Made by a program: the position numbers and the translations under genes
Shown here: positions 1 to 5,401 of the stretch, in pieces
Layout of the letters: the number at the start of each line of letters is the position of its first letter
Position numbering within the stretch: position 1 is the stretch's first letter
The notes under the pieces: generated by a model
Database searches by the model: none
What the model saw: the letters and a program-made list of their open reading frames with translations, nothing else
Told to the model about the DNA's origin: nothing
Assembly: GCA_002315875.1 (NCBI GenBank)
Contig: DCIL01000054.1
Coordinates: forward strand, 7,322 to 12,722
Source: Verrucomicrobia bacterium UBA1727
GTDB lineage: Bacteria > Verrucomicrobiota > Kiritimatiellia > RFP12 > UBA1067
DNA: 5,401 nt
Direction: 5' to 3'

Positions 1-2
1 TG

Positions 3-299
3 CGGGCGCTGCTGGAGAACTACGGTTTTGACGTCATCGATCTCGGGCGTGATGTTGCCCCCGAAACGATCGTGTCGCGCGCTCGCGAGAGCGGGGCGAA
101 GATGGTGGGACTCTCCGCGCTCATGACGACGACTGTCGGGGCGATGGCGGATACGATTCGGCTCCTTCGCGAGTCGGGACTCAAGACGAAGGTCTGTGTC
201 GGCGGCGCCGTGGTCACGCAGGAGTACGCCGATTCGATCGGTGCCGATTATTATGCCAAGGACGCGATGGCGACGGTTCGCTACATGGAAGGGCTATGA
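3..299 (+). CDS. metH: MetH-like cobalamin-dependent homocysteine methyltransferase, C-terminal B12-binding domain (5' truncated by window)
   Basis: Only the last 98 codons are visible; the frame is open from the first bases and ends with TGA at 297-299. The translation fits the second half of a Rossmann-type cobalamin-binding domain. It begins RALLENYGFDVIDLGRDV, which in this family directly follows the DxHxxG cobalamin-ligand motif (that motif would lie just outside the window). The SALMTTT segment and VGGAVVT, followed by GADYYAKDA, match the S-x-L and GG loops that hold the nucleotide tail of B12. In MetH-type enzymes this domain shuttles the methyl group from methyltetrahydrofolate to homocysteine in the cytosol. 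The protein stops right after the B12 domain, so no AdoMet-dependent reactivation domain follows; short MetH forms of this design are known. A corrinoid protein of another methyltransferase system (MtaC/MttC-like) is the main alternative. Confidence 0.75.
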   Translation, partial: RALLENYGFDVIDLGRDVAPETIVSRARESGAKMVGLSALMTTTVGAMADTIRLLRESGLKTKVCVGGAVVTQEYADSIGADYYAKDAMATVRYMEGL

Positions 300-306
300 A
301 CATCGC

Positions 307-1029
307 ATGAACAGGATTCTCTTTGATCACGATGAAATCAATGGTGACCTCGTCACCTTTTCCGATGTCCGTGCCGAGCATATTCTCAAGATCCTGCATG
401 GCGAGATCGGACAGGAACTCAAGACCGGAGAGATCGGCGGCAAGATCGGCAAGGCGGAGATAGTCGCGATCGAGAACGGTGCGGTTACGGTCAGGATTGC
501 TCACGACCGTGAGGCGCTGCCTTCCTGGATCGATCTCGTTCTGGCGCCGCCGCGTCCGCGGGTGATGAAGCGACTGCTGCCGCAGCTGGCGACGATGGGT
601 GTGGGACGAATCTTCCTCGTGGGTGCGAAGAAGGTGGAAAAGGATTTCTGGGGTGCGACGCTTCTCAAGGAAGAGAATTACCGTCCGCTTCTGGTGGAAG
701 GGCTTATGCAGGGCGGAGTTGCTACGGAACTTCCGATCATCGAAACGCGGCGGAATTTCCGTAAGTTCGTCCGCGACGAGCTTGAGTCGTTATTCCCCGA
801 TACCCGCAGAATCGTGGCGCATCCCTACGATGCGGACCGCGAATGCGATTCGTGTGACGACCGGCGGTTGTTGCTTGCAGTAGGCCCGGAAGGCGGGTGG
901 ACCGATGACGAGGTCGCGCTTCTCGAAGAGCACGGCTTCATCCGTCATTCGCTCGGTCCGCGCATCCTCCGCACCGACACCGCCCTCATCGCGTTGCTTG
1001 CTAATTTCAATCACCCTAATTTGGTATAA
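307..1029 (+). CDS. rsmE: 16S rRNA (uracil(1498)-N(3))-methyltransferase RsmE
   Basis: This 240-residue protein has the usual length for RsmE, the SPOUT-family enzyme that uses S-adenosylmethionine to methylate N3 of U1498 in 16S rRNA on the small ribosomal subunit. The N-terminal ~70 residues correspond to the PUA-like RNA-binding domain (RAEHILKILHGEIGQEL). The C-terminal part carries the knotted SPOUT methyltransferase signature: GPEGGW at residues 193-198 and LGPRILRTDTA at 216-226, which form the AdoMet-binding trefoil knot. The ATG at 307 was chosen because the protein then begins MNRILFDHDE, in line with the family; the in-frame sequence upstream is only a shadow of metH. A GGAAGGG element at 287-293 lies 13 nt upstream, slightly far. 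The gene starts 7 nt after the metH stop, so cotranscription is likely. Its TAA stop sits inside a putative promoter for rph. Confidence 0.93.
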   Translation: MNRILFDHDEINGDLVTFSDVRAEHILKILHGEIGQELKTGEIGGKIGKAEIVAIENGAVTVRIAHDREALPSWIDLVLAPPRPRVMKRLLPQLATMGVGRIFLVGAKKVEKDFWGATLLKEENYRPLLVEGLMQGGVATELPIIETRRNFRKFVRDELESLFPDTRRIVAHPYDADRECDSCDDRRLLLAVGPEGGWTDDEVALLEEHGFIRHSLGPRILRTDTALIALLANFNHPNLV

Positions 1030-1030
1030 T
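1022..1030 (+). promoter_or_regulatory. Putative extended -10 promoter for rph
   Basis: TGGTATAAT matches the sigma70-type extended -10 consensus (TGn then TATAAT) perfectly and stands in a short AT-rich island within GC-rich coding DNA. It overlaps the rsmE stop codon (TAA at 1027-1029). No good -35 with 17-nt spacing is visible; TTGCTA at 998-1003 is a weak candidate with a 21-nt spacer, but an extended -10 can act without one. Transcription would be expected to start about 6-7 nt downstream, which is essentially the rph ATG at 1037. That would imply a leaderless transcript. Read from sequence only; chance occurrence is possible. Confidence 0.45.
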
Positions 1031-1036
1031 GTGCTT

Positions 1037-3499
1037 ATGAGAAAATCAAATGAACTGCGTAGGATTGAGATAATCCGTAATTTCACCAAGCACGCAGCTG
1101 GTTCGGTTCTGATTAAGTGGGGCGACACCTGGGTATTGTGCACCGCCTCGGTCGAGGAGAAGGTGCCGCCGTTCATGAAGGATTCCGGTAAGGGATGGGT
1201 CACTGCCGAGTATTCGATGCTGCCGAGTTCGACTGGCGGCGGACGCAAGGATCGCGATATCAAGAAGCTCAAGCAGGACGCGCGGTCGACGGAAATCCAG
1301 CGCCTGATCGGGCGCGCTCTCCGTGCCGCGGTCGACATGTCGCTTCTCGGCGAGCGTCAGATCACGATCGACTGCGACGTGCTGCAGGCGGATGGCGGCA
1401 CGCGCTGCGCGTCCATCACCGGCGGCATGATCGCCCTGGAACTGGCGGTGAAGAAGCTGCTGAAAGAAAAGAAGATCGCGAAAAGTCCAATAATTCATCG
1501 CGTTGCCGCGGTCTCGGTCGGTGTCTGCGACGGTAAGCCCACGCTGGATCTCGATTACATCCACGATTCCACGGCCGAAGTCGATCTCAATGTGATTATG
1601 ACCGATGACGGACGCTTTGTCGAACTTCAGGGATGCGCCGAGCACAAGCCGTTCACGGACAAGCATCTCGGAGCGATGATCAAGCTTGCGAAGTCCGGCC
1701 TAAAGCGCATCTTCACCAAGGTGATGTGCGCTTCGTTCGTGTTGCTTTCCGCCGCGGCCTTCGGCTCGACTGCCGAATTGCATTGGAAGATGTCCGACGG
1801 CAAGATCGAGACGGAAAAAGTGGAGCTTGTCGTTCGTGACAATGGAAAACTCGAGACGCTGACGATACCGAAGACGGTCCTCGCTGCCAAGGGTGCGAAG
1901 TCGCTTGAGATCGTGCCGGACTTTGCGAAGGCGAAGAAGGGTGAGAAGGGTTTCTGGTTTACTCCCTACGGCGTCTATGGCGAGTATGACCGCGACAACG
2001 GATGGTTCTTTGCAGGGGCTGACCGCATGTCAATGCCGATGTTTGGATGGACGAATCCGCGCGGCGGATGCCTCGCCATAGTTACCTCGCTCAAGTATTT
2101 CGTACGCAATAAGATTCTCGCCAAGAACGGAGATTATACTGTTGCCGCGTTTTTGAACGACGAACTGCTCACTGATGCCTACGAGGATCTGGTGATTGAA
2201 TATCACCGGCGTGCGCCGTCCGCCACCTACGCGGAACTGGCGAAGATCTACCGCGTCTATCAGCTTGAGCGCGGTGTTGTGCGTCCGTTCCGCGAACGCT
2301 TCAAGGAGAACAAGATTCTCGAGAAGGCGATCATGGCGCCAGAAATCCGCATCCGTATGGCGTGGAAGCCGGTGCCGAGTCCCATCAAGCATCAATCGCC
2401 GGAGAACGAACCCGAGGTGAAGGCGATGGTTACGTTTGATCGGATGAAGGACATCGTGAACGAACTCAAGCGCCAGGGAGTTGCGGACGCCGAGCTCTGT
2501 CTCGTCGGTTGGAACATCGGCGGACATGACGGGCGCTGGCCGCAGTATTTTCCGGCGGAGCCGAAGCTTGGTGGTGACGCCAAATTGATGGAGGCGATCC
2601 GCTACGCTCAGGATCAGGGCTATCTCATCGTTCCCCACGGCAATTTCGTCGAGGGTTATTCGATCGCCAACGATTTCGACATCGAGTGGGTGAGCAAGGA
2701 TAGGAACGGCTCGCCGATCCTCTATGATCCGAAGGGCAAGACGACTTGGGGCGGAGGACTTCCGTACAAGATGTGTCCCCAGCGGGCGTACGAGAAGTTC
2801 TGCTCTCGGGACATTCCGCGGCTTGCGGCATTCGGCTTCAAGGGCATCGGCTACTTCGACGTCACTACGATCTGCGAACCGAAGCAGTGCCATGATCCGC
2901 GGCACCGCTGTAACTTCAAGCAGGGTTGCGAATATTGGGACAAGTGCGCGGCGATTTCGAAGCGTGAGCTCGGTGGTTTTTCGAGTGAGAGCGGCAACGA
3001 TTATCTCGCTGGCAACTTTGACTATTCGCTCTACACTTATTTCGGAGATCCGCGGCAGATCGAAGAGAAATACGCGGCAGGCAAGGGCATCGCTAAGAAG
3101 GTGGTGCCGATTTGGAAGATCGTCTACAACGGCATCATATCCGACAATCCCTTCACCATCACCATGAACGCGGCGATCAAGGATCGTTATTCGCAGCTGA
3201 AATGGATCGAGTTCTCGGGACGCGCCTCGTTCTACATCTATCAGAAGTTCCGTTCGGCCGGCAAGAACTGGATGGGTGAGGAGGATCTTACCTGCGAGAC
3301 GGACGAGCGGCTGAAATGGTCCGTATCCAAGATCAAGAACGGTTATGACGGCTACATGAAGACGCGGCACCTTCAGCTCGAATTCCTTGAGGATCATGCC
3401 GAGGTCGCGCCTGGTGTCTTCGAATCGACTTATTCCAACGGCGAGAAAGTGATTGTCGATTACAACCGCAACGAGTGGAGGATGGTGGGCGCGAAATGA
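1037..3499 (+). CDS. rph: Ribonuclease PH fused in frame to an exported glycosidase-like TIM-barrel protein (DUF5696/GH101-like)
   Basis: This uninterrupted 820-residue frame joins two unrelated proteins. Residues 1-~226 are RNase PH, the phosphorolytic 3'-5' exoribonuclease that trims tRNA 3' ends in the cytosol. Visible signatures are the DARSTEIQRLIGRALR helix with phosphate-site Arg83, GGTRC (Thr122-Arg123), and LDLDYIHDSTAEVDLNV with catalytic-type Asp177 and Asp183. Ordinary RNase PH is ~240 residues, so only the last few residues of its C-terminal helix are replaced. Residues ~223-246 look like a signal peptide, with likely cleavage after Ala246. Residues 247-~430 are probably beta-rich. 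Residues ~464-760 resemble a glycosidase-type TIM barrel, with WNIGGHDGRWPQYFP at 492-506, HGN at 534-536 and FKGIGYFDVTT with Asp608. A small beta-rich tail follows. ATG 1037 gives the RNase PH start (MRKSNELRR); GTG 1031 is an in-frame alternative, and neither has an SD. The stop overlaps the feoA start. RNase PH identity is firm; the hydrolase assignment is family-level recognition only, with unknown substrate. Confidence 0.85.
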   Translation: MRKSNELRRIEIIRNFTKHAAGSVLIKWGDTWVLCTASVEEKVPPFMKDSGKGWVTAEYSMLPSSTGGGRKDRDIKKLKQDARSTEIQRLIGRALRAAVDMSLLGERQITIDCDVLQADGGTRCASITGGMIALELAVKKLLKEKKIAKSPIIHRVAAVSVGVCDGKPTLDLDYIHDSTAEVDLNVIMTDDGRFVELQGCAEHKPFTDKHLGAMIKLAKSGLKRIFTKVMCASFVLLSAAAFGSTAELHWKMSDGKIETEKVELVVRDNGKLETLTIPKTVLAAKGAKSLEIVPDFAKAKKGEKGFWFTPYGVYGEYDRDNGWFFAGADRMSMPMFGWTNPRGGCLAIVTSLKYFVRNKILAKNGDYTVAAFLNDELLTDAYEDLVIEYHRRAPSATYAELAKIYRVYQLERGVVRPFRERFKENKILEKAIMAPEIRIRMAWKPVPSPIKHQSPENEPEVKAMVTFDRMKDIVNELKRQGVADAELCLVGWNIGGHDGRWPQYFPAEPKLGGDAKLMEAIRYAQDQGYLIVPHGNFVEGYSIANDFDIEWVSKDRNGSPILYDPKGKTTWGGGLPYKMCPQRAYEKFCSRDIPRLAAFGFKGIGYFDVTTICEPKQCHDPRHRCNFKQGCEYWDKCAAISKRELGGFSSESGNDYLAGNFDYSLYTYFGDPRQIEEKYAAGKGIAKKVVPIWKIVYNGIISDNPFTITMNAAIKDRYSQLKWIEFSGRASFYIYQKFRSAGKNWMGEEDLTCETDERLKWSVSKIKNGYDGYMKTRHLQLEFLEDHAEVAPGVFESTYSNGEKVIVDYNRNEWRMVGAK
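1700..1774 (+). other. Signal-peptide-like segment at the rph/TIM-barrel junction
   Basis: Residues 222-246 of the fused frame read as a signal peptide: a basic n-region (LKRIFTK), a hydrophobic core (VMCASFVLLSAAAFG) and a small-residue cleavage motif (STA before Glu247). The same codons coincide with the position where the RNase PH C-terminal helix normally ends. Internal in-frame starts that could produce a stand-alone exported protein are ATG 1676, GTG 1720 and ATG 1723. ATG 1676 has GGAG at 1670-1673, only 2 nt away. The GTG/ATG pair has no properly spaced SD. If translated only as the fusion, this segment would act as an internal membrane anchor, with RNase PH inside and the barrel outside. 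Confidence 0.6.
3484..3489 (+). promoter_or_regulatory. Probable feoA ribosome-binding site
   Basis: GGTGGG lies 6 nt before the ATG at 3496, inside the last codons of the preceding gene. A stronger GGAGG at 3477-3481 is 14 nt away, too far for efficient use at 3496 unless the second ATG or coupling matters. The spacing supports ATG 3496 as the start over the in-frame GTG at 3475. Confidence 0.4.
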
Positions 3500-3741
3500 C
3501 GATGGCGGAACTAAAGGCGGGCGAATACGCCGAGATCACGGGCTATACGCTCGGCAATGCCGCGTATCGAGCGAAGCTGCTGGCGTTGGGACTCACGCGG
3601 GGAACGCAGTTCAAGATCATCAACGTCGCGCCTCTCGGTGATCCGTTCGAGTTGGCCGTACGCGGCTATCATCTTTCGCTCCGTAAGGACGAGGTTGGCG
3701 TCATCAAGGTGAAGAAGATCGGCAAGGATGAGGTTAGGTAG
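3496..3741 (+). CDS. feoA: Ferrous iron transport protein FeoA
   Basis: This small 81-residue cytosolic protein has the SH3-like fold typical of FeoA. The family pattern is clear: an opening MAELKAGEYAEITGY, a central LLALGLTRGTQFKIINVAPLGDP, and the closing strand ELAVRGYHLSLRKDEVGVIKV. FeoA is thought to bind FeoB and modulate ferrous iron uptake. The start at ATG 3496 gives the ATGA overlap with the stop of the preceding gene, which suggests translational coupling; ATG 3502 two codons later is a possible alternative. feoB begins 17 nt after the stop, the canonical feoAB order. The stop codon TAG lies within the first copy of a heptamer repeat, GGTAGAG. No Fur-like operator is evident upstream, since the region is coding sequence of the fused gene. 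Confidence 0.92.
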   Translation: MTMAELKAGEYAEITGYTLGNAAYRAKLLALGLTRGTQFKIINVAPLGDPFELAVRGYHLSLRKDEVGVIKVKKIGKDEVR

Positions 3742-3757
3742 AGGGTAGAGGGTAGAT
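3737..3757 (+). repeat. GGTAGAG tandem heptamer (three units) spanning feoA stop and feoB SD
   Basis: Two exact GGTAGAG units (3737-3743 and 3744-3750) are followed by GGTAGAT (3751-3757). The first contains the feoA stop codon; the last two create the SD of feoB. The GGGTAGAG form of this unit differs by one base from the reverse complement of the CTCAACCC octamer found inside feoB. Confidence 0.8.
3748..3752 (+). promoter_or_regulatory. feoB ribosome-binding site within heptamer repeat
   Basis: GAGGG lies 6 nt before the feoB ATG at 3759, an ideal spacing; an identical GAGGG at 3741-3745 lies one repeat unit upstream. This SD decides ATG 3759 as the start. Confidence 0.7.
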
Positions 3758-3758
3758 A

Positions 3759-5401
3759 ATGGATGTTAAGACGATAGGACTTATTGGTAATCCCAATTGC
3801 GGGAAGACGACTGTATTCAACGCCTTGACGGGCGCTAATCAGTCCGTCGGCAACTGGCCCGGTGTAACTGTTGAGAAAAAAGAAGGTTTTGCCGAACTCC
3901 CTCAACCCCTCAACCCCTCAACTTCTCAACCCCTCAACCCCTCAACTTCTCAACCCTTCACCCTTAAAATCGTCGACTTGCCCGGAGTCTATTCGCTGAC
4001 CGCGACGAGTGAGGACGAACGGGCGACGCTTGAGTATGTGCTGACGCATGAGGCCGACCTTTACGTAAACGTCTTGGATGCAACGACTCTGGAGCGGAAT
4101 CTGTATCTGACGCTTCTCATGTGCGAGCTGAAGGTTCCGATGGTCGTGGTGGTGACGATGATGGACATCGCCCGCCATCGCAACATCGACATTGATCTCG
4201 AGCATCTCTCAGAGCATCTTGGCGTGCCGGTCATCGGAGTTAATGCGAACAATCCGCTGGACATCGTCCGCCTGAAGAAAAAACTGTCCACTGTCCTACA
4301 CCTACACCTTCCCTCTACGCCTGCCTCTGCCCCTACACCTCCCCTCATTCCTACCCTCAAGATTGACTACGGCAACGAGCTCGAGCAGGAGATTGACATT
4401 CTCGCCTCGTGTACGCTCAAGACGGCGCAGGCGCTGAAGGTGTCCCAACGCTGGGTCGCGATCAAGGCGCTGGAAGGGGAGCCGCTCGTCACGCAGAAGC
4501 TGATCGACTATCATGACATGGCGCCGGAAGTGGTTGAAGGGGCGATCGCGCGCGTTACTGACGTACTTGCAGATCCTCCGGACATTGAACTTGCCGAGGC
4601 GCGCTACGGCATCATCGCTGGACTTGTGCGCGATGTCGTGCAGGTTCGCAAGTCGAAGGTCTTCTTCTCGGAGCTCATCGACAGGTTCGTGTTGAACCGT
4701 TTTCTGGGCTTGCCGCTCTTCTTCGTAGTCATGGCCGGCGTCTTTTGGCTTGTTAGCACGATGGGTGAGGCGCCGACCGATTTCTTCGAGGGAATCGGAT
4801 CGCTGATTTTCCAGCGCCTGCCTGCAATGCTTGCGACCGGAACCTTTGGCGCTCCCGATTGGGTGGTGGCCGTAATTGTCGCTGTCGGCGGTGCATTCAA
4901 CATTCTTTTCTCGTTCATCCCGGTAATCTTCACGATGTTCCTCGCGCTCGCGGTGCTTGAGGACTCCGGCTACATAGCGCGTGCGGCGTTTCTGGCGGAC
5001 CGTTTCATGCGCTGGATCGGACTTCCCGGAAAGTCCTTTGTTCCGTTGCTGATCGGTTTCGGATGCACTGTGCCCGCGATCCTTTCGACGCGAATGCTCG
5101 GCTCGCGCCGCGATCGGCTGCTGACGATTTTCATGATTCCCTTCATGAGCTGTGGGGCTAAGCTTCCGGTCTATGCGGCCTTTGCCGTTGCGTTCTCTCC
5201 TGAGGCGCCGTGGAGGTTGATGCTCGCGCTTTATCTCATTGGAATTATCCTCGGAACGCTCGTCGGCTTCATTCTCAAGAAGACGCTCTTCCGCGGAACG
5301 CCGGCACATTTCATCATGGAGTTGCCCCCTTATCATCTGCCGCGGCCGAAGCACTTTCTCAGGCACGCCGGCGAGAATCTCGTCGGCTTCCTCTGGCGGG
5401 C
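3759..5401 (+). CDS. feoB: Ferrous iron transporter FeoB (3' truncated by window) with repeat insertion in its G domain
   Basis: The frame is open from ATG 3759 to the window end, 547 codons of an expected ~700-800. FeoB is the inner-membrane Fe(II) transporter with an N-terminal GTPase domain. Visible G motifs are G1 GNPNCGKT (residues 10-17), G2 Thr37 in GVTVEKKEG, and G3 DLPG (73-76). The G4 position reads TMMD (133-136) where FeoB normally has NxxD, and the G5 region reads VNANNPLD, lacking the usual Ser-Ala/Thr. Between G2 and G3, 29 residues separate EG from DLPG, against about 12 in E. coli FeoB; the excess is an eight-residue repeat QPLNPSTS encoded by octamers. A Pro/Thr-rich linker follows the G domain (~184-199). 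Membrane segments start near residue 315. The gate regions carry IPVIFTMFLALAVLEDSGY, GFGCTVPAI (Cys436) and IPFMSCGAKLPVY (Cys465), then MELPPYHLPRPK. The gene follows feoA by 17 nt. Confidence 0.94.
   Translation, partial: MDVKTIGLIGNPNCGKTTVFNALTGANQSVGNWPGVTVEKKEGFAELPQPLNPSTSQPLNPSTSQPFTLKIVDLPGVYSLTATSEDERATLEYVLTHEADLYVNVLDATTLERNLYLTLLMCELKVPMVVVVTMMDIARHRNIDIDLEHLSEHLGVPVIGVNANNPLDIVRLKKKLSTVLHLHLPSTPASAPTPPLIPTLKIDYGNELEQEIDILASCTLKTAQALKVSQRWVAIKALEGEPLVTQKLIDYHDMAPEVVEGAIARVTDVLADPPDIELAEARYGIIAGLVRDVVQVRKSKVFFSELIDRFVLNRFLGLPLFFVVMAGVFWLVSTMGEAPTDFFEGIGSLIFQRLPAMLATGTFGAPDWVVAVIVAVGGAFNILFSFIPVIFTMFLALAVLEDSGYIARAAFLADRFMRWIGLPGKSFVPLLIGFGCTVPAILSTRMLGSRRDRLLTIFMIPFMSCGAKLPVYAAFAVAFSPEAPWRLMLALYLIGIILGTLVGFILKKTLFRGTPAHFIMELPPYHLPRPKHFLRHAGENLVGFLWR
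3901..3956 (+). repeat. Tandem octamer array inside feoB (CTCAACCC x5, CTCAACTT x2)
   Basis: Seven contiguous octamers are arranged as CCC-CCC-CTT variants repeated with a 24-nt higher-order period, plus a degenerate eighth unit (TTCACCCT, 3957-3964). The 24-nt period equals eight codons, so the reading frame is kept and the protein gains QPLNPSTS twice. A single octamer is not a multiple of three, so gain or loss of one unit changes the frame. The array lies between the G2 and G3 motifs. Confidence 0.93.
4285..4358 (+). repeat. Pyrimidine-rich degenerate repeat in the FeoB linker
   Basis: A strongly C/T-biased stretch contains imperfect CCTACAC, CCTCTACG and CTACCCTC units and encodes a Pro/Thr/Ser/Leu-rich linker after the G domain (residues ~176-200). 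CTACCCTC at 4351-4358 is the exact reverse complement of GAGGGTAG at 3741-3748 in the feoB leader. Units are too degenerate to define a single period. Confidence 0.5.

Noticed and set aside
196..306. N-terminal extension of rsmE into metH
   Set aside because: The translation upstream of Met 307 is a frame-shifted reading of the B12 domain and RsmE proteins normally begin at the equivalent of residue 307.
905..1036. N-terminal extension of rph into rsmE
   Set aside because: These codons are the out-of-frame reading of the rsmE SPOUT motif; RNase PH homology begins at Met 1037. GTG 1031 remains a minor alternative.
2030..3397. 455-codon open frame on the - strand
   Set aside because: It lies entirely antisense to the exported module, shows no recognisable motif and is the usual shadow of GC-rich codon usage.
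3475..3495. GTG start for feoA seven codons upstream
   Set aside because: FeoA homology begins at the MAELKAG region, and ATG 3496 gives a normal length and an ATGA overlap.
3901..3964. CRISPR-like repeat array
   Set aside because: Octamers are directly contiguous with no spacers, and they lie in frame within feoB.
3891..3970. feoB frameshift or pseudogene caused by the repeat
   Set aside because: The frame is continuous from G1 through the repeats to the G3 DLPG motif and on through the membrane domain, so the present allele is intact within the window.
4302..5366. 354-codon open frame on the - strand, Arg/Glu-rich
   Set aside because: It is antisense to feoB, whose + strand translation carries clear FeoB motifs; the charged composition is a complement artefact of hydrophobic codons.

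Overview
All the genes I can support lie on the + strand and are tightly packed: the 3' end of a cobalamin-dependent homocysteine methyltransferase (MetH-like), rsmE, an RNase PH gene (rph) that continues without a stop into a secreted glycosidase-like protein, feoA, and the first ~547 codons of feoB, which runs off the right edge. DNA is moderately GC-rich by eye. The long secreted TIM-barrel protein of the DUF5696/GH101-like kind and the weak Shine-Dalgarno (SD) signals would fit a gut-type member of the PVC group (Kiritimatiellota, Verrucomicrobiota or Lentisphaerota). That placement is an inference and is not proven by any marker in the window.

Layout: 3-299 is the MetH B12-domain tail. 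rsmE (307-1029) follows 7 nt after its stop. The rsmE stop codon lies inside a perfect extended -10 box (TGGTATAAT, 1022-1030), and rph starts at 1037, so rph may be transcribed from its own promoter, possibly as a leaderless mRNA. The rph reading frame passes through an almost complete RNase PH domain (residues 1-~226). It then enters a textbook signal-peptide-like stretch (~223-246) and a ~570-residue exported-type protein, ending at 3499 in an ATGA overlap with feoA. feoA (3496-3741) is followed after 17 nt by feoB (3759->5401).

The two most unusual things are (1) the in-frame joining of a cytosolic RNA exonuclease to an exported hydrolase-like protein through a signal peptide, and (2) a tandem octamer repeat (CTCAACCC/CTCAACTT, seven units, 3901-3956) inside the FeoB G domain. 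Adding or removing one octamer would put a stop codon directly downstream (TAA at 3965 or TGA at 3997), so feoB could be phase-variable. A related heptamer repeat in inverse orientation (GGTAGAG, 3737-3757) forms the feoA stop/feoB SD region and could pair with the coding repeats.

Functionally, RsmE and RNase PH are RNA-maturation housekeeping proteins. FeoA and FeoB make up a ferrous-iron uptake system. The exported module is of unknown substrate. No RNA genes, insertion sequences, CRISPR arrays or clear terminators were seen, and no gene-free stretch exceeds 20 bases.
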